Below, one piece after another: positions 6,943-18,431 of a stretch of 64,000 nt of DNA. The notes beneath the pieces were generated by a model. The model saw nothing but the letters and a program-made list of their open reading frames with translations, did not search any database and was not told the DNA's origin. This DNA comes from Actinomadura sp. NBRC 104425 (lineage in GTDB: Bacteria; Actinomycetota; Actinomycetes; Streptosporangiales; Streptosporangiaceae). The stretch spans positions 124,001 through 188,000 of the forward strand of contig NZ_BSTN01000011.1 of the NCBI RefSeq assembly GCF_030269545.1, written 5' to 3'. Position 1 is the stretch's first letter. Each line of letters begins with the position of its first letter. The position numbers were made by a program, and so were the translations under genes.

Positions 6943-7676
6943 TCCCGCTGGCACGGCCGCCGCTCGATGACGAACTGGCCGAAGCGCTTGAGCGGCGAAC
7001 GGACACGTTGGTGCGTGTGCGCGCGGATGTCTCACGGGCTCGCAAGGAATGGAATGCGGCGCGGCCAGAACGCGGGAGACTGCGCGAGATTCTCGCCGGA
7101 ATGGCGCCGGGCATCGAACGCTGCATGTACTGCGGGGACAGCCTGGGTACCTCGATCGACCACTTCGAGCCGTTGAAGGAGGCGCCGCTCCGTACGTTCG
7201 ACTGGCTGAACCACCTGCTCGCCTGCTCGATGTGCAACAGCAACCAGAAACGCGACCTTTTCCCGCGGGCGGCGGACGGTACGGCATTGCTGATCGACCC
7301 GAGTCGGGACGACCCCTACGATCACCTCCGACTCGTTCTCAACACCGGTCGATACCGGGCCCGCGACCGGCGCGGTGAGGCCACGATCGAGGTTTTCGGG
7401 CTCAACCGAGGAGATCTGGTGATGGGGCGGCAGCACGCCGTGCCCCGTACCGAAGCCATGGTCATGGCGCGGCGCGCGGCGCTGGACGCGGGAGACCACC
7501 GCCGAGCGGAGCGGCTCATGAATTCCTTGCTGCATCACCCGTTCATCGACGTTCTGTACGCCATGGTGCGCGCGGCCGCGTCGCCGGGGGCGGCGAAGGT
7601 GATGGAGCCGGAGGTGGTTCCCTTGCTCGCTGATCCGGTCTTTCAAGGCATGATGCCGGGCTCGCGCCGCTCATAG
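6939..7676 (+). CDS. HNH endonuclease, PtuB-like (Septu defence candidate)
   Basis: A 245-residue HNH nuclease starting at a GTG that overlaps the ATPase stop. Zinc ligands are CMYC (62-65) and CSMC (96-99); the catalytic DH pair is at 74-75 and is followed by FEP, then the WLNHLLAC, N-x-N and KRDLFP elements around 89-109. The pattern DHFxP...DWxNxLLxCxxCN...K.DxFP is that of the HNH nucleases paired with ATPases in Septu and in retron Ec78. The C-terminal half (about 130-245) is helical and not recognised. It ends 67 bp before the right-hand direct repeat begins. Nuclease family is secure; defence function is inference. Confidence 0.82.
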   Translation: MIPLARPPLDDELAEALERRTDTLVRVRADVSRARKEWNAARPERGRLREILAGMAPGIERCMYCGDSLGTSIDHFEPLKEAPLRTFDWLNHLLACSMCNSNQKRDLFPRAADGTALLIDPSRDDPYDHLRLVLNTGRYRARDRRGEATIEVFGLNRGDLVMGRQHAVPRTEAMVMARRAALDAGDHRRAERLMNSLLHHPFIDVLYAMVRAAASPGAAKVMEPEVVPLLADPVFQGMMPGSRRS

Positions 7677-7708
7677 CGGTGGCCTGAGCCGTGCGCCGCC
7701 GTCGGCGA

Positions 7709-9442
7709 TCAGCGGGGGGCGGGGGACGGGGTGGTGGTGGGTTGGGAGCCGAAGGCGGTGAGGAAGCGGTCGCGGAAGTCGCTCATCTTCCAGACGGGGG
7801 AGCGGGGGGCGGGTTTGAGGCCGTCCTGCCAGCCCCAGGTGGAGATCTGGTCCAGCACCTTGGGGTCGCGGGCGACGATGGTGATCGGGACGTCTCGGCT
7901 CGCGTCCTCGCCGGTGATCAGCGGGGCGGGCTGGTGGTCGCCGAGGAAGACCAGCACGAGATCGTCGTCGCCGTAGGTCTCCGCGTAGGAGATCATGGTG
8001 TTCAGGCTGTACTCGATGGACTTGCGGTACTCGGCCCGGATGCGGTCGTTGGGCGGCCAGTCGGCGTCCAGGCCCGCACCGCCCTGGGCCTTGAAGACCG
8101 AGCCGTCGCCGACCTGCCGCCAGTCGACCAGGCGGGGAATGGCCGCCCAGGGGGCGTGGCTGGACACCAGCGCGGTCTCGGCCATGACCGGTGTGTCGCG
8201 GGCCTCGCGCTCCTTGCGCTGGAAGAACGACAGGACGTACTGGTCGGGCATGGTGGCGTACGCCCAGCGCGGCCCCTGGTACCCCAGGGTCCGGTAGTCG
8301 TAGACCTGGTCGTAGCCGAAGAACCGGCCCTCCGGCCAGGCCCGGATGATGGCGGGCATGAGGCCGACCGTCCGCCAGCCCGCCCGGTGGAAGGCCCGGT
8401 TGAGGGTCAGCCGGTCGCCGGCGACGAGGTTGCGGTACCGCTGCTGGTTGTTGATCCACAGGCCGGATAGCAGCGTGGCATGGGCCAGCCAGCTTCCCCC
8501 GCCCACCGTGGAGGAGGTGAGCCAGGCGCTGCGCGCCCCGATCCCGGCCTTGCGCAGGCGTTCGCTGCCGGCGTCGAGCACCGCCCCCACCTGGGCGGAG
8601 AACTCCGGGTCCTCGACGGCGTCGCGTCCGTAGCTCTCGATGAAGGCGACCAGCACGTCCTTGCCGCGCAGGCCGGTCAGCAGCCGGTCGCCCGGTGTGG
8701 CGCGGAAGTTGTCCACGGCGGCCTGCCGGGCGAATACCTCCTTGTCGTGCAGGCCCTTGCGCACCGCCAGCACGCGCTTGTAGGCGAGCCGGGTGGTGGT
8801 GGACGACGCCACCGGCACCCCGGGGACCAGGTGCACGCTGAACACGGTGCCCACCGTCCACACCGCCCACAGCACCACGGCGGCGCGGGCCGCCCCGCTG
8901 TCGTGCCGGGCCGCGACGCCCGCCAGCCGCACCGCCGCCAGCGCCACGACGACGATCACGACGACGGCCAGCAGCACCGCCCCGACCAGCACCGCGACAC
9001 CACCGGCCCCGCCGTACTCGCCGGTGAAGAACTCCAGGCCCGCGTCGACGAACGCCCAGTCCAGTACCGGGTCCCACGGCCGCACCAGCACCTGGTAGAA
9101 GCCCATGTCGACGATCTTCACGACGAGCAGCGCGCCGAGGACGGCGCCGCCGGCCCCCGCCGCGATCCGCCGGGCCCGCCCGCGCAGGGCCAGCACGACG
9201 ACCACGCCGAGGACCCCTTCGATCGGCACGCGGGCGAACGCGCCCGGGGTGAGCTTGTCGAGCCGGTTCGGCGTGAGCAGGGCGAACGCGACCAGCAGGA
9301 ACGCCAGGACGGTCAGCGTCCGCGGCCAGACCCGGTGCCGGCGCAGCAGGGCGAGCGCCCTCCGCAGGCGGGACGGGGCGTCTTCCGTCGTCGCGTCGCC
9401 GGCCGGCGGCGCCGTCCGAGGGGAAGGCGTGAAGACAGACAC
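7709..9442 (-). CDS. Sulfatase-domain membrane protein (LTA synthase/phosphoglycerol transferase-like)
   Basis: A 577-residue protein with four to five N-terminal membrane segments (about residues 25-200) and an extracellular alkaline-phosphatase-fold domain. The metal/nucleophile region is VAFIESYGRD near residue 265 and the late metal site is FLGDHQ near 500. Family members move glycerophosphate or phosphoethanolamine groups or cleave sulfate esters outside the cell; the true substrate is unknown. I chose the GTG at 9442, preceded by GGGAGGA, over an upstream ATG at 9487. The last codons after FGS differ from the displaced left copy (QPTTTPSPAPR versus HPQPHAR), so the C-terminal tail was replaced when the block formed. 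Confidence 0.82.
   Translation of the reverse strand: MSVFTPSPRTAPPAGDATTEDAPSRLRRALALLRRHRVWPRTLTVLAFLLVAFALLTPNRLDKLTPGAFARVPIEGVLGVVVVLALRGRARRIAAGAGGAVLGALLVVKIVDMGFYQVLVRPWDPVLDWAFVDAGLEFFTGEYGGAGGVAVLVGAVLLAVVVIVVVALAAVRLAGVAARHDSGAARAAVVLWAVWTVGTVFSVHLVPGVPVASSTTTRLAYKRVLAVRKGLHDKEVFARQAAVDNFRATPGDRLLTGLRGKDVLVAFIESYGRDAVEDPEFSAQVGAVLDAGSERLRKAGIGARSAWLTSSTVGGGSWLAHATLLSGLWINNQQRYRNLVAGDRLTLNRAFHRAGWRTVGLMPAIIRAWPEGRFFGYDQVYDYRTLGYQGPRWAYATMPDQYVLSFFQRKEREARDTPVMAETALVSSHAPWAAIPRLVDWRQVGDGSVFKAQGGAGLDADWPPNDRIRAEYRKSIEYSLNTMISYAETYGDDDLVLVFLGDHQPAPLITGEDASRDVPITIVARDPKVLDQISTWGWQDGLKPAPRSPVWKMSDFRDRFLTAFGSQPTTTPSPAPR
7743..7959. repeat. 217-bp direct repeat, right copy
   Basis: Matches 2290-2506 at all but one base. 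It lies inside the intact sulfatase-like gene, near its 3' end. Confidence 0.95.
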
Positions 9443-9574
9443 CAGAAGGTCCTCCCATACGCAAGCCGGCCCACCACTGTCGCGCACGCCGGCTCACGGG
9501 GGAGGCCGGTCCGCGCTGCCACCCTAGGTACGGCGGCTTCGGGGCGCCGGTTCAGGCACGGCTACGATGACGGC

Positions 9575-9721
9575 CGACGGCAGGGGAGGAACCCGGTGCG
9601 AATCCGGGGCTGTCCCGCAACTGTGACCGGGGAGTCCGCCTCCGCACACGGCCACGGCGCACGCGCTGGAAGGCCGGAGGCCACGACGCCGATCCGGGAG
9701 CCAGGAGACTCCGCGCCGTCG
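9575..9721 (+). promoter_or_regulatory. Cobalamin riboswitch upstream of cobN
   Basis: The closing stem pairs CGACGGC (9575-9581) with GCCGTCG (9715-9721). Inside are the conserved GGAGGAAcccGGTGcGAATCCgGG segment (about 9585-9609), CGCAACTGTGACCGGGGAG, GCTGGAAGGCC and the B12 box GAGCCAGGAGACTC (9697-9710). Adenosylcobalamin binding represses translation or transcription of the downstream gene. cobN starts 49 nt further on. Confidence 0.93.
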
Positions 9722-9769
9722 CGACCTCGTCACCGAGCCGGGGCGCGGACCCCGGAGGAGGCCCTGCCG

Positions 9770-13426
<3,657 letters not shown>

Positions 13427-13435
13427 GCGGGGCGG

Positions 13436-15403
13436 TCAGGAGTCCTCGGCCCGGCACAGGGTGAAGTCGTCGAACGCCGCCGTGACCCGCTCGCTCGCCC
13501 CGGCGTCGTACAGCACGAGCCCGGTGGTGCCCCGCCGCAGCGGGGCACGGGTGTCGGTGTAGTCGAAGACCCTGTCGCCGTTGACCCACAGCGCGATGCG
13601 CGGGGCGCCGCCGCGCAGGTCCAGTTCGGCCTGCATCCGGTTGTGGTCGTCCGGCTCGAAGTCGGCGACCCCGCCGGAGGCCGGTTCCGTCCTCTTCCCG
13701 CCGACGACCTTGGTCAGCCCGGCCGTGCCGTCCGGCCGCAGCAGCACGTCGTACCGGTCGGCGCCGCCCTTGGCGGCCAGCAGGTGCACGCCCGCGGCCC
13801 AGGCGGTGCCGCTCGGGCCCGCAGCCAGCCTGACCTTGACGTCGACGAGGAAGTGCTGCGGCGACGGCATCTGTGCGGACGCCGTGCAGGTCTGCGCGTC
13901 CCCGGCGCGCGGGGCGATGTCCAGCACGTAGCCGTCGTCGCGGTAGGCGCCGCACTCGTCGGATCCGTTCGGCCAGCCGCTGCGGGGGTCGTCGAAGTCG
14001 TCCTTCAGCAGCACCGCCGCCGATTCGGGCGGATCGTCGGCGCGCGCCTCGGACGTGCCGTCGTCGGGCAGCAGCTGCTGGACGCCCAGCACGGCGGCGA
14101 TCACCGCGAACGCCCCCGCCCGCACCAGCCAGTCGCGCCGCCGCGTACCGCGCCCTGCCTTGGCGGCCGCCTGCGTCGGTGCCTCGGAGGGGGCGGTTGC
14201 CGGGGCCGCGGGGGGTGGCCAGGTGGGCGGGGAGGTTGCTTCGGCGTGTGAGGGGCTGTGCCGGGGCGGCGGCGCCTCGCCCTCGTCTTGTGGCGAAGGC
14301 CGCCATCCGCTTTGCGTGGACGGCCGGGAGGGCGTGGTCGCCGGGGTCGAGGGGTGTGGCGCGGAGGCGTCTTGGGCGAGTGGTGCTTCGGCGGGTGACG
14401 GGCTGTGCGGCGGTGGCGGCGTTTCGGCCGCGCCTTCCGGCGAAGGCCGCTCTTCGCTGGGCGGGGGCGGTGCGGGAGGTGGCGTGGCGGGCGGTGCTTT
14501 GGCGGGGGAGGGGGTGTGTCGGGTCGGCGGTGCCTCGACCTGTGGGACGGGGGGCGGTGCGGGTGGGGGAGCGGCCGGGGCGGCGGCGAGGGGCGGGTGG
14601 CCGGTCAGTTCCCGCAGGAGGGCGGCGGTGTCGGGGCGGTCGGCCGGGTCCTTGGCCAGGGCGCGGCTCACCAGGGGGCGCAGGGCCGGGTCCAGTGCGT
14701 CCACGGCGGGCGGGGCGGTCAGGACGCGGTGCATGATCTCGTGGACGTTGGTGCCCGGGAACGGGGCGTGGCCGGTGCCGGCGTAGGCGACCACGCAGCC
14801 CCAGGAGAAGACGTCGGCGGCCGGGGTCAGGGCGCCGCCCTGCATCAGCTCGGGCGCGACGTAGGCGGGCGTGCCCACGAACTGGCCGGTGCGGGTGGGG
14901 CCCTCCGCGGCGTCCAGGGCGCGGGCGATGCCGAAGTCGATCACCCGGGGGCCGGTGGAGGACAGCAGCACGTTGGACGGCTTGAGGTCGCGGTGCACCA
15001 CCCCGGCGCCGTGGATGGCGCCCAGCGCCGTGGCGATGTTGACCGCCAGGCCCTCCAGGGCGCCCTCGCGCAGCGGGCCCCGCTCGCCGACGGCCTGTTC
15101 GAGGGTGGGCCCGTCGACGTACTCGGTCACCACGTACAGCGGGTCGCCGTCCAGGCGGGCGTCCAGCACCGCGGCCGTGCAGAACCGGCGCACCCGGCGC
15201 GCGGCGGTCACCTCGCGGCGGAACCGCTCGTGGAACGCGGCGTCGTCGGACAGCTCGGGGTTGATGACCTTGATGGCGACCCGGCGGCTCGCGCCGGTCA
15301 CGCCGAGGTAGACGGTGCCCATGCCGCCCCGCCCGAGCCTGCCGGCGATGCGGTAGGGGCCGAGGCGTTCGGGATCACCGGGCCGGAGCGGAGTCGTTGG
15401 CAT
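13436..15403 (-). CDS. Membrane Ser/Thr protein kinase with extracellular C-terminal domain (A)
   Basis: A 655-residue PknB-type kinase. The glycine loop GRGGMGTVY is at 24-32, the catalytic lysine at 45, HRDLKPSN at 137-144, DFG at 156-158 and activation loop TRTGQFVGTPAY at 170-181. Residues about 270-420 are proline/serine-rich, one membrane segment (AGAFAVIAAVLGVQQLL) follows, and the outer part (about 450-655) is a beta-sandwich-like domain beginning FDDPRSGWPNG. Outer domain probably binds a glycan or wall component (inference). The ATG at 15403 follows GGGAGGA, but that site lies in an 11-bp hairpin. It is paralogous to the kinase at 18432-20210. Confidence 0.9.
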   Translation of the reverse strand: MPTTPLRPGDPERLGPYRIAGRLGRGGMGTVYLGVTGASRRVAIKVINPELSDDAAFHERFRREVTAARRVRRFCTAAVLDARLDGDPLYVVTEYVDGPTLEQAVGERGPLREGALEGLAVNIATALGAIHGAGVVHRDLKPSNVLLSSTGPRVIDFGIARALDAAEGPTRTGQFVGTPAYVAPELMQGGALTPAADVFSWGCVVAYAGTGHAPFPGTNVHEIMHRVLTAPPAVDALDPALRPLVSRALAKDPADRPDTAALLRELTGHPPLAAAPAAPPPAPPPVPQVEAPPTRHTPSPAKAPPATPPPAPPPPSEERPSPEGAAETPPPPHSPSPAEAPLAQDASAPHPSTPATTPSRPSTQSGWRPSPQDEGEAPPPRHSPSHAEATSPPTWPPPAAPATAPSEAPTQAAAKAGRGTRRRDWLVRAGAFAVIAAVLGVQQLLPDDGTSEARADDPPESAAVLLKDDFDDPRSGWPNGSDECGAYRDDGYVLDIAPRAGDAQTCTASAQMPSPQHFLVDVKVRLAAGPSGTAWAAGVHLLAAKGGADRYDVLLRPDGTAGLTKVVGGKRTEPASGGVADFEPDDHNRMQAELDLRGGAPRIALWVNGDRVFDYTDTRAPLRRGTTGLVLYDAGASERVTAAFDDFTLCRAEDS

Positions 15404-15406
15404 GAG

Positions 15407-15434
15407 TCCTCCCACATTGTGAGATGCGGGAGGA
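15407..15434 (-). promoter_or_regulatory. Hairpin burying the kinase A ribosome binding site
   Basis: On the minus-strand transcript TCCTCCCGCAT (15434-15424) pairs over 11 bp, one G-U wobble, with ATGTGGGAGGA (15417-15407), leaving a 6-nt loop. The 3' arm contains the GGGAGGA that serves the ATG at 15403. The hairpin sits between the permease stop and the kinase start, so it could control translation of the kinase or act as a partial terminator. No U-tract follows. Confidence 0.6.
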
Positions 15435-15445
15435 CCCCGTCGCGT

Positions 15446-16852
15446 TCACACGTTCCCGGCGAAGGGCGTGTCCGGCCGGTGGGCGGGCGCCGTCACCTGC
15501 GACACCGGCGGGGTCTTGCCGTAGCGGCGGCGCAGCGGGTAGGCCGCGGCGGCGACGGCGAGGCTGACCGTGGAGGCCAGCAGCTGCGACCGCTGCTCGG
15601 CCATGAACGCCATCGACACCAGCACCGCCACCAGGGCGGCGACGACCAGCCAGGTCAGGTACGGGTGCGCCCACATCCGGTAGGTGAGGCTGCCGGGGTC
15701 CTCGCGCTCCAGCCGGGCGCGCAGGCGAAGCTGCGAGAACGCGACGGACAGGTAGACGAACGCCAGGATGACCCCGATCGAGTTCATCAGGAACTTGAAG
15801 ACGGCGTCCGGCGAGACGTACGAGGCGACCACCGAGCCCCACGCGGCCACGGTGCCGAGCAGGATCGCCCGCACCGGCACGCCGCGCCGGTTGAGCCGCA
15901 CCAGGGCGGCGGGGGCGTCGCCGTTGCGGGTCAGGACGTACAGCATCCGGGACGAGACGTAGATCGCCGAGTTCAGCACCGACAGCACCGCGGTCAGGAT
16001 CACCGCCTGCATGAGCGTGCCCGCCGCGGGCACCCCGATGCGGTCCAGGGCGCTGACGAACGGGCTGGTCAGCACCCTGGCGTCGTTCCACGGCAGGATC
16101 GTCACCACCAGCAGGATGGACAGCACGTAGAACAGCGCCACCCGGTACAGCACGTTGCCGGTGGCGCGGGCGACGGCGCGTCCCGGCTCCCGGCTCTCCG
16201 CCGCGGCGATCGTGGGGATCTCGGTGCCGCCGAACGCGAACATCACCGCGACGATCGCCGCGAACACCGAGGCCGGGCCGTTCGGCAGGAACCCGCCGTG
16301 GCCGGTCAGGTTGCCCAGGCCGCCGGACGCGTCCGGCCACGCGCCCGCCGCGTACAGCACGCCCAGCACCAGAAACACCAGGATGGCCGCCACCTTGATG
16401 GAGGCGAACCAGAACTCGAACTCCCCGAACGAGCGGACCGACACCAGGTTGACGGCCGTCATCACCACCAGCAGCGCCGCGGCCAGCGTCCACTGCGGCA
16501 GCGGGATCCACTCGCCGAGGATCGCCGCGCCCGCCACCGCCTCGGCGCCGACCAGGACCACGTACAGGTACCAGTACAGCCAGCCGATGGTGAAGCCCGC
16601 CCAGGGGCCGAGCGCCATCCGCGCGTACTCGGCCAGGGACCCGGCGACCGGGCGCGCCACCACCATCTCGCCCAGCGCGCGCAGCACGCACAGCACCAGC
16701 AGCCCGGCTGCGGCGTACGACAGGACGGCGGCGGGGCCCGCCGTCCTGATCACCGCTCCGCTGCCCACGAACAGGCCCGCTCCCACGGCGCCGCCGATCG
16801 CGAGCATGGTCATGTGGCGCCGGCGCAGGCCGGTCCGCAGGGTTTCGGGCAT
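15446..16852 (-). CDS. Amino acid permease (APC superfamily, GABA/asparagine permease-like)
   Basis: A 468-residue inner-membrane transporter with about 12 helices. The N-terminal consensus MLAIGGAVGAGLFVGSG in helix 1 and the GGTEIPTIAAAES segment in helix 6 are typical of the AAT family that imports amino acids with protons. I chose the ATG at 16852 with CAGGAAC upstream; 14 extra residues would start at 16894. It lies 42 bp upstream of kinase A on the same strand, with the hairpin at 15407-15434 between them, so the two may be cotranscribed. Substrate is not deducible. Confidence 0.88.
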   Translation of the reverse strand: MPETLRTGLRRRHMTMLAIGGAVGAGLFVGSGAVIRTAGPAAVLSYAAAGLLVLCVLRALGEMVVARPVAGSLAEYARMALGPWAGFTIGWLYWYLYVVLVGAEAVAGAAILGEWIPLPQWTLAAALLVVMTAVNLVSVRSFGEFEFWFASIKVAAILVFLVLGVLYAAGAWPDASGGLGNLTGHGGFLPNGPASVFAAIVAVMFAFGGTEIPTIAAAESREPGRAVARATGNVLYRVALFYVLSILLVVTILPWNDARVLTSPFVSALDRIGVPAAGTLMQAVILTAVLSVLNSAIYVSSRMLYVLTRNGDAPAALVRLNRRGVPVRAILLGTVAAWGSVVASYVSPDAVFKFLMNSIGVILAFVYLSVAFSQLRLRARLEREDPGSLTYRMWAHPYLTWLVVAALVAVLVSMAFMAEQRSQLLASTVSLAVAAAAYPLRRRYGKTPPVSQVTAPAHRPDTPFAGNV

Positions 16853-16978
16853 GCCTGGTCGTTCCTGTCGGTGGGTCGGCAACGGGACGCCCATACCCTA
16901 GTGGCCGATTCCCATGTTTCGGACGTGATGAAAATGGGGGTTCTGGTGGTGGGGTGCGTCGGCCGTACGCTGGGGCCC

Positions 16979-17944
16979 ATGAAGGCGACGACGGACGTGC
17001 TGGGGCCGGAGTACGAGGCCATCGAACTGCCCATGGGCCGCGACGCCGAAGGCGAGGTCGTGGCCACGCTGGTCCGGCGCCGCGGCCAGCGCCCCAGCCG
17101 CCGCGCCGTGCTCTACGTGCACGGGTTCGTCGACTACTTCTTCCAGACCCACCTGGCCGACTTCTACGTCGAGCGCGGGTTCGACTTCTACGCCCTGGAC
17201 CTGCGCAAGTACGGCCGGTCGCTGCGCCCCCACCAGACGCCCAACTACGTCGAGAGCCTCACCGAGTACTTCCCGGAGATCGACGCGGCGGTCCGCATCA
17301 TCCGGGACGAGGACGGGCACCGGGCCGTGCTGCTCAACGGCCACTCCACCGGCGGGCTGGTCGCCGCGCTGTGGGCCGACCGGGTGCGCGGCCGGGGCCT
17401 GGTCGACGGCCTGTTCCTCAACAGCCCGTTCCTGGACATCAACGAGCCGCTGTTGCTGCGCAAGCTCGGCGCCGGGCTCGCCCGGGCGCTGCGGGCCCGG
17501 TTCCCCAAGGCGAAGCTGCCCGCCGGCGTCTCCGAGCTGTACCCCCGCAGCATCCACGCCGACCACGACGGCGAATGGGACTTCGACCTGGCGTGGAAGC
17601 CCCTGGAGGGCTTCCCGGTGCGGGCCGCGTGGCTGGCGGCCGTCCGGCGTGGGCAGCTGCGGGTGCACCGCGGCCTCGACATCGACGTGCCCGTCCTGGT
17701 GATGGCCTCGGCCCGCAGCGTCCGCCCCAAGCCGGGAGCGGCCGACCTGTCTAGCGCCGACGCCGTCCTGGACGTCGAGCACATGGCCCGCTGGGCGCCC
17801 CGCCTGGGACGGCACGTCACGCTGGTGCGGATCGACGGCGGCCTGCACGACCTGGTGCTGTCCGCCAAACCCGCCCGCGACCAGATCTTCACCGAGCTGG
17901 CCCGCTGGATGGCCGGCTACCTGCCGGACCCCGCCGACGCGTAG
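16979..17944 (+). CDS. Alpha/beta hydrolase (serine aminopeptidase S33/monoacylglycerol lipase type)
   Basis: A 321-residue cytoplasmic hydrolase. The oxyanion region is YVHGFVDY (about residues 43-50), the nucleophile elbow is GHSTGG near residue 120, and a late GGLHDLVLS supplies the likely catalytic histidine near residue 292. The fold matches Hydrolase_4 proteins, which cleave acyl esters of lipids. ATG at 16979 is preceded by only a weak G-rich site; an in-frame ATG at 16928 is an alternative. It is divergent from the permease. Natural substrate is unknown. Confidence 0.85.
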   Translation: MKATTDVLGPEYEAIELPMGRDAEGEVVATLVRRRGQRPSRRAVLYVHGFVDYFFQTHLADFYVERGFDFYALDLRKYGRSLRPHQTPNYVESLTEYFPEIDAAVRIIRDEDGHRAVLLNGHSTGGLVAALWADRVRGRGLVDGLFLNSPFLDINEPLLLRKLGAGLARALRARFPKAKLPAGVSELYPRSIHADHDGEWDFDLAWKPLEGFPVRAAWLAAVRRGQLRVHRGLDIDVPVLVMASARSVRPKPGAADLSSADAVLDVEHMARWAPRLGRHVTLVRIDGGLHDLVLSAKPARDQIFTELARWMAGYLPDPADA

Positions 17945-17975
17945 GGCGCCCCCGGCGGCCGCCCGCCGCGGCCGG

Positions 17976-18359
17976 TCACGCGGGCCGGACCCGGGTGCGC
18001 AGCAGGCAGAACTCGTTGCCCTCCGGGTCGGCCAGCACGTGCCAGCTCTCCGAGCCGGTCTGGCCGACGTCGGCCGGCCGGGCGCCGAGCGCGAGCAGCC
18101 GCTCCAGCTCGGCGTCCTGGTCGCGATCGGTGGGGCTGACGTCGATGTGCAGCCGGAGCTTGCGGGGCCGCGGGTCGCCGCTGGGGCTGAGCACGAGGGT
18201 GGGCTGCGGGCCGCCGAAGCCCACCCCGGGCGGTCCGATGTGGATGCTGCCGTCCTCCTCCCGGTGGAACTCGACGTAGCCGAGGACCTCGCTCCAGAAG
18301 GCGGCGAGCCGGTCGGGGTCGGCGGCGTCGATGACCAGCTCGCTGATGCGGGATGCCAT
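17976..18359 (-). CDS. VOC-family (glyoxalase-like) protein
   Basis: A 127-residue protein with two beta-alpha-beta-beta-beta units. It begins ELVIDAADPDRLAAFWSEVLGY, the standard start of Glyoxalase_6-type vicinal oxygen chelate proteins. The end DPEGNEFCLL carries the usual late glutamate. Several metal-ligand positions are present (H75 in LRLHIDV, E near the end), but the reaction is unknown. It is a single gene between convergent hydrolase and the second kinase. Confidence 0.85.
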   Translation of the reverse strand: MASRISELVIDAADPDRLAAFWSEVLGYVEFHREEDGSIHIGPPGVGFGGPQPTLVLSPSGDPRPRKLRLHIDVSPTDRDQDAELERLLALGARPADVGQTGSESWHVLADPEGNEFCLLRTRVRPA

Positions 18360-18431
18360 GCCGGTGAGTGTACGGTGACGGCCCGGAGCCGATCACCGGT
18401 CGCGGGCCGGGGCGGGGCGAGGGACGCGCCG

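Noticed and set aside
2507..7742. Classical integrative element or AICE
   Set aside because: No integrase, excisionase, replication initiator, transfer gene or tRNA attachment site seen; only the repeats support mobility.
8480..9769. Upstream extension of the cobN frame through the riboswitch and the divergent gene
   Set aside because: The extension is low-complexity and antisense to the sulfatase-like gene; ATG 9770 has a strong site and the riboswitch must be untranslated.
17945..17975. Terminator between the hydrolase and VOC genes
   Set aside because: The GC-rich stretch can fold several ways, with no single clear stem.
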